Positions 42,705 to 50,067 of a stretch of DNA of 64,000 nt are shown piece after piece (position 1 is the stretch's first letter; each line of letters begins with the position of its first letter). Position numbers and translations under genes: made by a program. Source of the DNA: Agromyces intestinalis (GTDB taxonomy: Bacteria; Actinomycetota; Actinomycetes; Actinomycetales; Microbacteriaceae); the NCBI RefSeq assembly GCF_008365295.1, contig NZ_CP043505.1, positions 1,240,001 to 1,304,000 of the forward strand. Reading direction: 5' to 3'. The notes under the pieces were generated by a model. It was not told the DNA's origin, made no database searches, and saw only the letters and a program-made list of their open reading frames with translations.

Positions 42705-43436
42705 CTACGCCACGGATGCCTCGCCTGCCGCCTCGCCCGAGTCACCGGGTGCGGCCGGCTCGATGCAGAACGTCACGCCGAACCGCGCGACGAGCGCGGG
42801 TGGCCCGGCCAGCACCGTCGGCGAATCCTCGGGCCCGACCGATGCGCCCGCGAGCAGGTCGCGGAATCCGGCCGGCGCCACCGCGAGTTCGACCACGTCT
42901 TCGGGGGCCGCCACGGCGGTGCGCCGCCGCGGCTGCGGCAGTGCGCCCGGGCCGATCGGCACTACGTCGAGCACCGCGCCCGCGACGACCGCCGACAGGC
43001 TGGCGCCGCCGACGTGCAACACGTACTCGGTCGGTGGCAGCGCCGAGGCGACCTCGGGGCGGAACGCCGCGTGCAGTGAGACCGCGAGCGCGTCCGCCGA
43101 GACGACCTCGCCTTCGGCGGGTTCGCCCAGCACGTGCCATCCCCACCGCTCGAGCGCGAGCACGACGGGTTCGAGCGCGCGCCCGGCGTCGGTGAGCTCG
43201 TACCCGCCGCGCACCGTCGGCACGCGCCGGACGACGCCCGCCTCTTGCAGCTCTTTGAGCCGGTCGCTCAGGATGTTCGTCGGGATGCGCGGCAGCGATG
43301 CCTTGAGATCGCTGTACCGGCGCGCGCCGGCGAGCAGGTCGCGGACGATGAGCAGTGCCCACCGCTCCCCGACCCGCTCGACGGCCCTGGCCACGCCGCT
43401 GTACTGGCCGAAGCCGCGCGCGACGCGCGTGCCCAC
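42705..43436 (-). CDS. HxlR family transcriptional regulator
   Basis: A 243-residue regulator with the HxlR winged helix at the N-terminus (RVGERWALLIVRDLLAGA, RYSDLKASLPRIPTNILSDR, and wing VRRVPTVRGGYELTDAGRAL). A C-terminal ~110-residue domain follows that looks like the SCP2-type extension found in some HxlR proteins. GTG 43436 was chosen as the first start downstream of the VOC gene. It follows that gene by 13 bases and is probably co-transcribed with it. A truncated paralogue lies at 40.7-41.0 kb. Confidence 0.85.
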   Translation of the reverse strand: MGTRVARGFGQYSGVARAVERVGERWALLIVRDLLAGARRYSDLKASLPRIPTNILSDRLKELQEAGVVRRVPTVRGGYELTDAGRALEPVVLALERWGWHVLGEPAEGEVVSADALAVSLHAAFRPEVASALPPTEYVLHVGGASLSAVVAGAVLDVVPIGPGALPQPRRRTAVAAPEDVVELAVAPAGFRDLLAGASVGPEDSPTVLAGPPALVARFGVTFCIEPAAPGDSGEAAGEASVA

Positions 43437-43449
43437 GCGGTGGCCCGGC

Positions 43450-43908
43450 TCAGGCCGACGCCTGCGGCGCGCCTGCGCCCTGCTGGGCGAGGTACGCATC
43501 AGGCCCCTGCTCGACGGCGGCCTGGTCCATGTAGAGGAAGCCGATGAGGTTGCCGTCGGGGTCCTCGAGGTCGCGCGAATACATGAAGCCGTAGTCCTGC
43601 GCCTCGCGGGGCTCGGTGCCGCCGGCCGCGACGGCCTTCGCCACGATCTCGTCGACCGCTTCGCGCGAGTCGCGCGTGAGCGAGATCTGCGTCTGCGCGC
43701 TGGTCTTCGGATCGATGATCGGCTTGTCGGTGAACGTCTGCAGGTAGTCGCGGGTCACGACCATGAAGTAGATCGTGTCGCTCAGCACGACGCACGCGGC
43801 GTTGTCGTCGGTGAAGAGCGGGTTGATGGTGAAGCCGAGCGCCTCGTAGAAGGCCTTCGAGCGCTCGAGGTCGGTCGTCGGGATGTTGACGAAGATGCTC
43901 AGGGTCAT
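43450..43908 (-). CDS. VOC family protein (PhnB/glyoxalase-like)
   Basis: A 152-residue protein starting MTLSIFVNIPTTDLERSKAF, with FYEALGFTINPLF and a second half ending in YSRDLEDPDGNLIGFLYMD, typical of the extradiol-dioxygenase/glyoxalase-like group. The second-half metal Glu is not obvious, so it may be a binding protein rather than an enzyme. ATG 43908 is preceded by GGAGGACACC. With the HxlR regulator downstream and two palindromes upstream, it looks like an autoregulated two-gene unit. Confidence 0.8.
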   Translation of the reverse strand: MTLSIFVNIPTTDLERSKAFYEALGFTINPLFTDDNAACVVLSDTIYFMVVTRDYLQTFTDKPIIDPKTSAQTQISLTRDSREAVDEIVAKAVAAGGTEPREAQDYGFMYSRDLEDPDGNLIGFLYMDQAAVEQGPDAYLAQQGAGAPQASA

Positions 43909-43958
43909 GGTGTCCTCCGGTGAATCGTGTACGGTGCGATGTCGGGTTCGAGCTTCAG

Positions 43959-43993
43959 CTTGCTCTTTGCAAGTTCACTTGTCAATAGCAAGT
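43959..43993. promoter_or_regulatory. Two adjacent palindromes upstream of the VOC/HxlR unit
   Basis: CTTGCTCTTTGCAAG (43959-43973) and ACTTGTCAATAGCAAGT (43977-43993) are two inverted repeats sharing the CTTG/CAAG half-site. They sit in the most AT-rich stretch of the local region, between the divergent VOC and amine-oxidase genes. HxlR proteins bind such dyads in their own promoter regions. Confidence 0.6.
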
Positions 43994-44037
43994 AAGCGAC
44001 TGGATGCCACGAGCCGCCGCCGCGCGCGAAGCGCGGC

Positions 44038-44043
44038 TAGCCT
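44038..44043 (+). promoter_or_regulatory. Leaderless-type -10 box of the amine oxidase
   Basis: TAGCCT, 6 bases before ATG 44050. It supports that start codon and therefore the unusual domain order of the protein. Confidence 0.5.
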
Positions 44044-44049
44044 GAATCC

Positions 44050-45570
44050 ATGGACTCCAGGGGGCGACCGCGCGAGGGGATGCCGCGTCGCACCTTCCTC
44101 GCGGCGGCACTCGCCGGCGTCACGACGGTCGTGCTGGCGAGCTGCACGCCCGAGCCCTCACCCACCGGCTCACCGAGCCCGTCGCCGTCGCCCTCGCCGA
44201 CCTTCACCCCGCGCCCCGGGCCTGACGGCCTGCCCCGCCTCACGGCCATGCGGCGGTCGCGCTGGGGCGCCGACCCGTACGCCCTCGGCGCATTCAGCTA
44301 CGACGACGTCGGCAGCACCGAACAACTCCGGGTCGCGCTGTCACGCCCGGTGCGCGATCGCGTCTGGTTCGCCGGCGAGGCCTGCTCGACCGACGCGCCC
44401 GGCACCATGCAGGGCGCGATCGCCTCGGGTGAGGCCGCTGCCGCAGCGGTCGCCGTGCGTGCGGGAGACGACGAACGCGTAGTCGTCGTCGGTGCCGGAC
44501 TCGCGGGCCTCACCGCGGCGAATGCGCTGGTGCGCCGCGGCCTGCGGGTCGTCGTCGTCGAAGCGCGCGACCGGGCGGGCGGGCGCGTCGACTCGGTCGA
44601 CGACGACGACTTCGGCGGATCCGCGCAGCTCGGCGCCCTCCTCGTCGGCGAGGACGCCGACGCGGTCGCCGAACTCCTCGACGAGGCATCCGTCGACACG
44701 CTCCTGATCGATGTGCCGGCCACGGCGCTCGCGACCGACCGCGACTGGGTGCCGATCGACCCCGCCGGGGTCGAGGCGATCGCCGAGGCGCACGACTGGG
44801 CCCTCACCCAGCCGCAGGATGTCTCGATCGCGACCGCGCTCGTCGGATCTGGTGCAGCCGCCGCGCTCTCGAGCACGCCCGACGCGCACGGCGTGCGTGC
44901 GACCGACTGGCTCGCCCATGCGATCTCGAGCGGCGTCGAAGTCGCCACGGGCGCGCCCACGTCCAGGGTCTCGGCCGTGAGCATCGACCGCGACCGACTG
45001 AGACGCACCCTGCGCGTGGTGCAGGGCCGGCTCGGCGACGTGATCGACGCCCTCACCGCCGAGGTCGACATCGCGGTGTCGAGCACCGTCACCCACATCG
45101 CGTACTCCGACGATCGGGTGAGCCTGCGGCTCGGCACAGGCGAGTCGATCACCGCCGACCGGGTGATCGTCACCGCGCCGCTCGGGGTGCTGAAGACCTC
45201 GACGATCCGCTTCGAGCCGCGCTTGCCGCTCACCCACCAGCGCGCCATCTCGCTGCTCGGCATGGGCGTGCTCGACACCGTGTGGCTGCGGTTCGAGGAG
45301 GCGTTCTGGCGCACCGACGCGCCGAGCGGCGATGCGTCGGCGTCGATGCCCGACGCCGACGCGCCCGCCGCGACGCCCGACGTGCTCACCGTCGTCGGCA
45401 CGAGCCCCACCGTCGCAGCCTGGATCGACATCGGCCGTCCCACCGGCGAGCCCGTCATCGTCGGGGTCATCGCCGCGGCGCAGGCGACGCGACTGGAGTC
45501 GCTCGACGACGACGAGTTCCAAGACGAGGTGCTCGCCGCGCTCGCGCCCTTCGCCACAGCCACCGATTGA
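44050..45570 (+). CDS. Flavin amine oxidase with circularly permuted domain order, Tat/lipoprotein signal
   Basis: A 506-residue exported flavoprotein. The N-terminus has a twin-arginine-type RRTFLAAALAG core ending in a lipobox VLASC, then a Ser/Pro linker. The segment SRWGADPYALGAFSY ... VWFAGEACSTDAPGTMQGAI (about residues 68-140) comes next; in flavin amine oxidases this is the C-terminal FAD-closing segment. Only afterwards comes the normally N-terminal ADP-binding fold VVVVGAGLAGLTAANALV with EARDRAGGRVDS. The protein ends in LAALAPF, just where the usual C-terminal segment would follow. The start is supported by TAGCCT at 44038-44043. Its last 104 bases overlap the convergent gene. Confidence 0.85.
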   Translation: MDSRGRPREGMPRRTFLAAALAGVTTVVLASCTPEPSPTGSPSPSPSPSPTFTPRPGPDGLPRLTAMRRSRWGADPYALGAFSYDDVGSTEQLRVALSRPVRDRVWFAGEACSTDAPGTMQGAIASGEAAAAAVAVRAGDDERVVVVGAGLAGLTAANALVRRGLRVVVVEARDRAGGRVDSVDDDDFGGSAQLGALLVGEDADAVAELLDEASVDTLLIDVPATALATDRDWVPIDPAGVEAIAEAHDWALTQPQDVSIATALVGSGAAAALSSTPDAHGVRATDWLAHAISSGVEVATGAPTSRVSAVSIDRDRLRRTLRVVQGRLGDVIDALTAEVDIAVSSTVTHIAYSDDRVSLRLGTGESITADRVIVTAPLGVLKTSTIRFEPRLPLTHQRAISLLGMGVLDTVWLRFEEAFWRTDAPSGDASASMPDADAPAATPDVLTVVGTSPTVAAWIDIGRPTGEPVIVGVIAAAQATRLESLDDDEFQDEVLAALAPFATATD

Positions 45571-46189
45571 CCGCCACGAGGGCCGCGGTCACCGTGACGA
45601 AGATCACCAGGCACACCACGCACCAGAACACGACGCCCGACCAGCCGCCCACCTGCGTCTCGTCGAGGAAGAAGTAGGGGTACCAGCCGACGTCGGCCCC
45701 GCGCCAGAGTGCGAACACCAACCACGCCGACGGGAACAGCAGCACCCACCCGACGGTCGTCCAGGGCACGGGCGGGTTCACCGCGAGGATGCTGTCGACG
45801 GTCCACGTCAGGCCGATGAGCGCGGGCACCACGAAGTGCAGCAGCGTGTCCGACCACGGCACGTCGACTCGGTACGAGTACGACGACGCCTGGGCGACGA
45901 TCACCCCGAACACGATGCCCGACACGATGACGTAGACCGTCACGCACGTGCGCACCACCCCGAGCCACGGCGGATCCTTCGGGGCGGTGAGCGCAAACCA
46001 CCCGGCCACGATCAGCACCACGACCGCGGCGAATGCCGATTGCACGGTGAAGTAGCTGAAGAAGTTGGCCGTTGCGAACAGGCGGAACCCGAGCACGTAC
46101 TCGAAGTTGCCCACCAGCGCGACGATCTCGACGGCCGCGACGGCGAGTCGGGTTCCGCCGAGGAGCCGGCGCGCCGTGCGCGGGGACAT
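45467..46189 (-). CDS. Pr6Pr family membrane protein
   Basis: A 240-residue protein with six or seven membrane helices, matching the Pr6Pr group: ALVGNFEYVLGFRLFATANFF, FSYFTVQSAFAAVVVLIVAG, and WSDTLLHFVVPALIGLTW with a conserved His in the membrane, then GWYPYFFLDETQVGGW. The function of the family is unknown. The cytoplasmic Arg-rich tail is encoded within the last 104 bases of the convergent amine oxidase. It starts at ATG 46189 with TACCGT 6 bases upstream. Confidence 0.8.
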   Translation of the reverse strand: MSPRTARRLLGGTRLAVAAVEIVALVGNFEYVLGFRLFATANFFSYFTVQSAFAAVVVLIVAGWFALTAPKDPPWLGVVRTCVTVYVIVSGIVFGVIVAQASSYSYRVDVPWSDTLLHFVVPALIGLTWTVDSILAVNPPVPWTTVGWVLLFPSAWLVFALWRGADVGWYPYFFLDETQVGGWSGVVFWCVVCLVIFVTVTAALVAVNRWLWRRARARRAPRLGTRRRRATPVASPAPRR

Positions 46190-46195
46190 GACTCA

Positions 46196-46201
46196 ACGGT
46201 A
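46196..46201 (-). promoter_or_regulatory. Leaderless-type -10 box of the Pr6Pr gene
   Basis: TACCGT on the minus strand, 6 bases before ATG 46189. Confidence 0.45.
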
Positions 46202-46370
46202 CGCGGCCGGGTCGCATGCCGTCGGCGGCATACCGGCATCCGGCGAGCGGGCGCAACCCCTCGCGGCCCCCGAGACGGCCTCGCTACCGTGGCGGAGTCG
46301 TCACCCCCGACGACGCGCGGATCCCCGCGCTCACCGCTCCCCCAAGGAGCGCTCCCGAACCGGAGACACC

Positions 46371-46697
46371 ATGATCACCCTCAGCTGGCTCCTCGTCATC
46401 GCCCTCGCGGGCGGCATCCTCGGCCTCATCGACGGCATCCTGCGACTGCGCGGCCGCGGCAGCTCGGTCCTCGGCATCATCGAGCTCGTCGTCGCCGCGT
46501 TGTTCCTGCTCTCGCTGTTCTTCGCCGGCATTCCGCTGGGGTCGGTCGTGCTCGCCGTCGTGCTGCTCGTCGTGCTCGTCGTCGGGCTCGTGCTGCGCGG
46601 CCGGCAGGGCCTCGGCATCACCGTCGCCGCCCTCGTGCTCGTGGTCGTCTACCTCGTGCTCGTCAACCGCTGGCTGGTGATCCCCGGCGTCAACTGA
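46371..46697 (+). CDS. Small hydrophobic membrane protein
   Basis: A 108-residue protein composed almost entirely of membrane segments (LSWLLVIALAGGILGLIDGI, GIIELVVAALFLLSLFF, VVLAVVLLVVLVVGLVL and VAALVLVVVYLVLV), with short charged loops. No family is recognised. ATG 46371 has CCGGAGACACC upstream, a normal ribosome-binding site. It stands alone between divergent and convergent neighbours. Confidence 0.6.
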   Translation: MITLSWLLVIALAGGILGLIDGILRLRGRGSSVLGIIELVVAALFLLSLFFAGIPLGSVVLAVVLLVVLVVGLVLRGRQGLGITVAALVLVVVYLVLVNRWLVIPGVN

Positions 46698-46741
46698 GCC
46701 CGCGGGCGCGGCCTCGGTGAGCCGGCCGGGCCCGACCTGCG

Positions 46742-47989
46742 TCAGAACGCGTTCAGACCGGTCAGGGCCCGGCCGATCACGAGCTGGTGGATCTCGTCGG
46801 TGCCCTCGTAGGTGCGCACCGACTCGAGGTTGGCCGCGTGCCGCATCACGGGGAACTCCGCGGTGATGCCGTCGCCGCCGAGGATCGTGCGGCACTCGTG
46901 CGCGATCCGCAGCGCCTCGCGCACGCTGTTCAACTTGCCCGTCGAGATCTGCGCGGGCGCCAACCGGCCGGCCTCCTTCAGGCGCCCGAGGTGCAGCGCG
47001 AGCAGCATGCCCTTCTGGTACTCGACGACGAGGTCGGCGACCTTGGCCTGCGTGAGCTGGTATCCGCCGATCGGCCGGCCGAACACCTCGCGCGACACCG
47101 AGCGGTCGAGCGCCGCCTCGAGGCAGGCGCGGGCGGCGCCGAGCGCGCCCCACACGATGCCATAGCGTGCCTCGTTCAGGCACGAGAACGGACCGGACAA
47201 CCCGGATGCCCCGGGCAGCAGCGCGTCCGCAGCCACCCGCACCCCGTCGAGCACGACATCGCACTGCACCGACGCGCGCATCGAGAGCTTGCCCGCGATG
47301 GGGGTCGCCGTGAAGCCCGGAGTCGAGGTCGGCACGATGAACCCGCGCACCGCGCTCCCGCCCGCGGCGGCCGCGGCGGCGGCTGGCGGCGCGGCGGCCG
47401 CGGCGGACGAGCCGGGCTCAGAGGCATCCGACCCGTCGACCACCTTCGCCCACACGATCGCGACGTCCGCGACCGAGGCGAGCCCGATCCAGCGCTTGCG
47501 CCCGTCGAGCACCCAGCCGTCGCCCTCGCGCCGTGCCGTGGTGGTCATCGCCGCGGGATCGCTGCCGCCCTGCGGTTCGGTGAGGGCGAAGCATCCGATC
47601 GTCTCGCCCGCGGCCATGCCGGGCAGCCACTTCCAGCGCTGCTCGTCGGAGCCGTGCTTGCGGATCGCGCTCATCGCGAGCGATCCCTGCACCGACGCGA
47701 ACGTGCGCACGCCCGAGTCGCCGAACTCGAGCTCGTGGCACACCAGCCCGTAGGCGACGGCGCCCGCCCCGGCGCAGCCGAACCCGCTCAGGTGCATGCC
47801 GAGGAATCCGCCGTCGCCGAGTTCGTGCGCGAGCTCGACGCGGAACCGCGCCTGCTCGTAGTCGTCGGCGATCGTGGGCAGCACGTGCTCGCGTACGAAC
47901 CCGCGGGCCCGATCGCGCCAGGTGCGCTCCTCGTCGGTCAGGAGCGCGTCGATGGCGATGAGTTCGTCGATGCGAGCGGCAGCGGTCAT
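46742..47989 (-). CDS. Acyl-CoA dehydrogenase, glutaryl-CoA-dehydrogenase-like, with Ala-rich insertion
   Basis: A 415-residue flavoenzyme. GCFALTEPQGGSDPAAM and the C-terminal VRTYEGTDEIHQLVIGRALTG place the catalytic Glu and closely resemble glutaryl-CoA dehydrogenase, which converts glutaryl-CoA to crotonyl-CoA in lysine and tryptophan breakdown. RYGIVWGALGAARAC and GRPIGGYQLTQ are also GCDH-like. Between the two beta-domain halves (about residues 190-220) is an Ala/Gly/Ser/Pro low-complexity insertion (AAAAAPPAAAAAAAGG). ATG 47989 overlaps, by ATGA, the stop of a short CoA-transferase remnant. Confidence 0.85.
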   Translation of the reverse strand: MTAAARIDELIAIDALLTDEERTWRDRARGFVREHVLPTIADDYEQARFRVELAHELGDGGFLGMHLSGFGCAGAGAVAYGLVCHELEFGDSGVRTFASVQGSLAMSAIRKHGSDEQRWKWLPGMAAGETIGCFALTEPQGGSDPAAMTTTARREGDGWVLDGRKRWIGLASVADVAIVWAKVVDGSDASEPGSSAAAAAPPAAAAAAAGGSAVRGFIVPTSTPGFTATPIAGKLSMRASVQCDVVLDGVRVAADALLPGASGLSGPFSCLNEARYGIVWGALGAARACLEAALDRSVSREVFGRPIGGYQLTQAKVADLVVEYQKGMLLALHLGRLKEAGRLAPAQISTGKLNSVREALRIAHECRTILGGDGITAEFPVMRHAANLESVRTYEGTDEIHQLVIGRALTGLNAF

Positions 47990-48141
47990 GGTCGGTCCTT
48001 CCGGTGGGCGGCGGCGCCCGCACATCGAGTGGGCGAAGAACGCGACGCGACGCGGCTTCGCGCGGCGCGAGCGGGATACCCGGCGAGCACGCGCGAGCAG
48101 TCGGCGACGCGCACGTCGCCGAGCACCCTGCGACCCGTCAT
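47986..48141 (-). pseudogene. CoA-transferase family III (CaiB/BaiF) remnant
   Basis: From ATG 48141 (with a good GAGGAGG upstream) the minus strand encodes RRVLGDVRVADCSRVLAG, the unmistakable start of a family III CoA-transferase. After that the match stops. The frame continues for about 30 more codons and ends in a TGA overlapping the dehydrogenase ATG (ATGA). A full gene would be about 400 codons, so nearly the whole body is gone. Class III CoA-transferases commonly accompany glutaryl-CoA dehydrogenase. The rest of the 348-base gap 47990-48337 contains no other supported gene. Confidence 0.65.
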
Positions 48142-48337
48142 CGCGTCCTCCTCGGCCGGCGTTCGCCACGATACCGGCGGGCAGGGTGCGACCGGGTGTA
48201 CCGCGCGTCGAATGGATGACTCGGATGCGCCGTGCCGGCGAGTTCCCGCAGCGGGCGCGTCGGCATAGGCTGGTGGCCCCGAGTGTGCATCGACGCCGTT
48301 CCCGGCCCTGGTCGTGCACCGTCTGAGAAGGAGCACC

Positions 48338-49702
48338 ATGAGCTACGCCGTGGTCAATCCGGCTACCGGAGAGACGATCAAGACCTACCCGACGATCACC
48401 GACGCCGAGTTGGCCGACGCGATCGCCGCCGCCTCCGCCGCCTACCGCGAGTGGGTGCCGACGACGACGGTCGACGATCGCGCCGCGCTGATCCGCCGCG
48501 TCGGCGAACTGCACGTCGAGCGACGTGAGCAGCTCGCCGAGATCATCGTGCGCGAGATGGGCAAGCCGATCGAGCAGGCGCTCGGCGAGGTCGACTTCGC
48601 CGGCGCGATCTACGAGTACTACGCCGATCACGCCGCCGACTTCACGAAGGACGAGCCGATCGAGCTGCTCGCGGGCGAGGGCACCGCGGTGGTGCGCCGC
48701 TCGCCGCTCGGTGTGCTGCTCGGCATCATGCCGTGGAACTTCCCGTACTACCAGGTCGCGCGGTTCGCCGGCCCGAACCTCGTGATCGGCAACACGATCC
48801 TGCTGAAGCACGCCGAGCAGTGCCCCGAGTCGGCCGCCGCGATCGCCGACATCTTCCACGACGCGGGCTTCCCGGCCGGCGCCTACGTCAACGTCTTCGC
48901 GTCGCACGACCAGATCGAGCAGGTCATCGCCGACCCGCGCGTGCAGGGCGTGTCGCTGACCGGCTCCGAGCGCGCGGGCGCCGCGGTCGCGCAGATCGCG
49001 GGCAAGCACCTCAAGAAGGTCGTGCTCGAGCTCGGCGGCAGTGACCCGTTCATCCTGCTGTCGACGAACGACCTCGACGAGGCGGTGCAGAATGCCGTCG
49101 ATGCTCGCCTCGACAACAGCGGCCAGTCGTGCAACGCGGCCAAGCGGTTCATCGTGATCGACGAGCTGTACACGCCGTTCCTCGAGAAGTTCACGGCGAA
49201 GCTCGCCGAGGTCGAAGCGGGCGACCCCACCTCGGCCGACACCGCGCTCGGGCCGCTGTCGTCGCTGAAGGCCGCCGAGAACCTCGACGAGCAGGTCAAG
49301 CGCGCGGTCGAGCACGGCGCCACCCTGGTGCACGGCGGCTCGCGCAACGGCGCCTTCTTCGAGACGACAGTGCTGACGGATGTCACGCCCGAGAACCCCG
49401 CATCGAAGGAGGAGTTCTTCGGGCCGGTGGCGCAGGTGTATCGCGCGACCGACGAGGCCGACGCGATCCGCATCGCGAACGACACCCCGTTCGGGCTCGG
49501 GTCGTACCTCTACACCACCGACCCCGAGCAGGCGCAGCGCGTAGCCGACCGCATCGACGCCGGCATGGTGTTCGTGAACGTCGTACTCGCCGACGGCGCC
49601 GAGCTGCCGTTCGGCGGCGTGAAGCGCAGCGGCACCGGCCGTGAGATGGGCCGGCTCGGCGCCGACGAGTTCGTGAACAAGAAGCTCATCCGCATCGGGT
49701 GA
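48338..49702 (+). CDS. NAD(P)-dependent succinate-semialdehyde dehydrogenase
   Basis: A 454-residue aldehyde dehydrogenase. The cofactor and catalytic signatures are present: GIMPWNFPYYQVARF, LTGSERAGAAVA, VLELGGSDPFILL (general base Glu) and DNSGQSCNAAKRF (nucleophile Cys). The C-terminus LPFGGVKRSGTGREMGRLG is typical of the GabD/Sad group, whose members oxidise succinate semialdehyde to succinate in GABA breakdown. The length is slightly short, as in the actinobacterial SSADH group. ATG 48338 follows AGAAGGAGCACC. The acylphosphatase gene overlaps its stop by four bases. Confidence 0.9.
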   Translation: MSYAVVNPATGETIKTYPTITDAELADAIAAASAAYREWVPTTTVDDRAALIRRVGELHVERREQLAEIIVREMGKPIEQALGEVDFAGAIYEYYADHAADFTKDEPIELLAGEGTAVVRRSPLGVLLGIMPWNFPYYQVARFAGPNLVIGNTILLKHAEQCPESAAAIADIFHDAGFPAGAYVNVFASHDQIEQVIADPRVQGVSLTGSERAGAAVAQIAGKHLKKVVLELGGSDPFILLSTNDLDEAVQNAVDARLDNSGQSCNAAKRFIVIDELYTPFLEKFTAKLAEVEAGDPTSADTALGPLSSLKAAENLDEQVKRAVEHGATLVHGGSRNGAFFETTVLTDVTPENPASKEEFFGPVAQVYRATDEADAIRIANDTPFGLGSYLYTTDPEQAQRVADRIDAGMVFVNVVLADGAELPFGGVKRSGTGREMGRLGADEFVNKKLIRIG

Positions 49703-50001
49703 GCGCGCCCCGCGAGACCGACCCCGCCCCGCCCGTGCGTCGACGTGTTGTCGTGCACGGGCGGGTGCAGGGCGTCGGGTACCGCTACCTCGCACGCAAG
49801 CACGCACGCCGACTCGGCATCTCCGGCTGGGTGCGGAACCTGCCCGACGGCAGCGTCGCCGCCGAGATCGAGGGCTCCGAGGCATCCGTCGCGACCATGC
49901 TGCGCCGGCTGGAGGCCGGACCGCCCGGCGCCCAGGTCACCCGCATCGAGGTCGACGAGGTAGCCACGACCGGTGAACGCGAGTTCCAGATCGTGCGATG
50001 A
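49699..50001 (+). CDS. acyP: Acylphosphatase (first copy)
   Basis: A 100-residue enzyme that hydrolyses acyl phosphates. Both catalytic elements are visible: VHGRVQGVGYRYLARKHA supplies the phosphate-binding loop and Arg, and GISGWVRNLPDGSV supplies the Asn. Compared with the 89-residue second copy it has an N-terminal extension of about 12 residues. It starts at GTG 49699 in a GTGA overlap with the dehydrogenase, and a perfect hairpin follows its stop. Confidence 0.92.
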   Translation: MSAPRETDPAPPVRRRVVVHGRVQGVGYRYLARKHARRLGISGWVRNLPDGSVAAEIEGSEASVATMLRRLEAGPPGAQVTRIEVDEVATTGEREFQIVR

Positions 50002-50003
50002 GC

Positions 50004-50036
50004 GGATGCCTCGGGCCGACGCGGCCCGAGGCATCC
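50004..50036. terminator. Perfect 14-bp hairpin after acyP, again an inverted pair of the GGATGCCTCG word
   Basis: GGATGCCTCGGGCC (50004-50017) is mirrored perfectly at 50023-50036 around a 5-base loop, immediately after the acyP stop. It is the second terminator in the window whose stem is made of the repeated word. Confidence 0.85.
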
Positions 50037-50067
50037 AGCCCATCCGTGTGGTTCGAGCCCGACCCGC

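Noticed and set aside
46742-49885. Apparent 1047-residue minus-strand protein joining the acyl-CoA dehydrogenase to upstream sequence
   Set aside because: Only the last 415 residues are a real enzyme. The upstream part is antisense to the succinate-semialdehyde dehydrogenase, and the dehydrogenase has its own ribosome-binding site and ATG at 47989.
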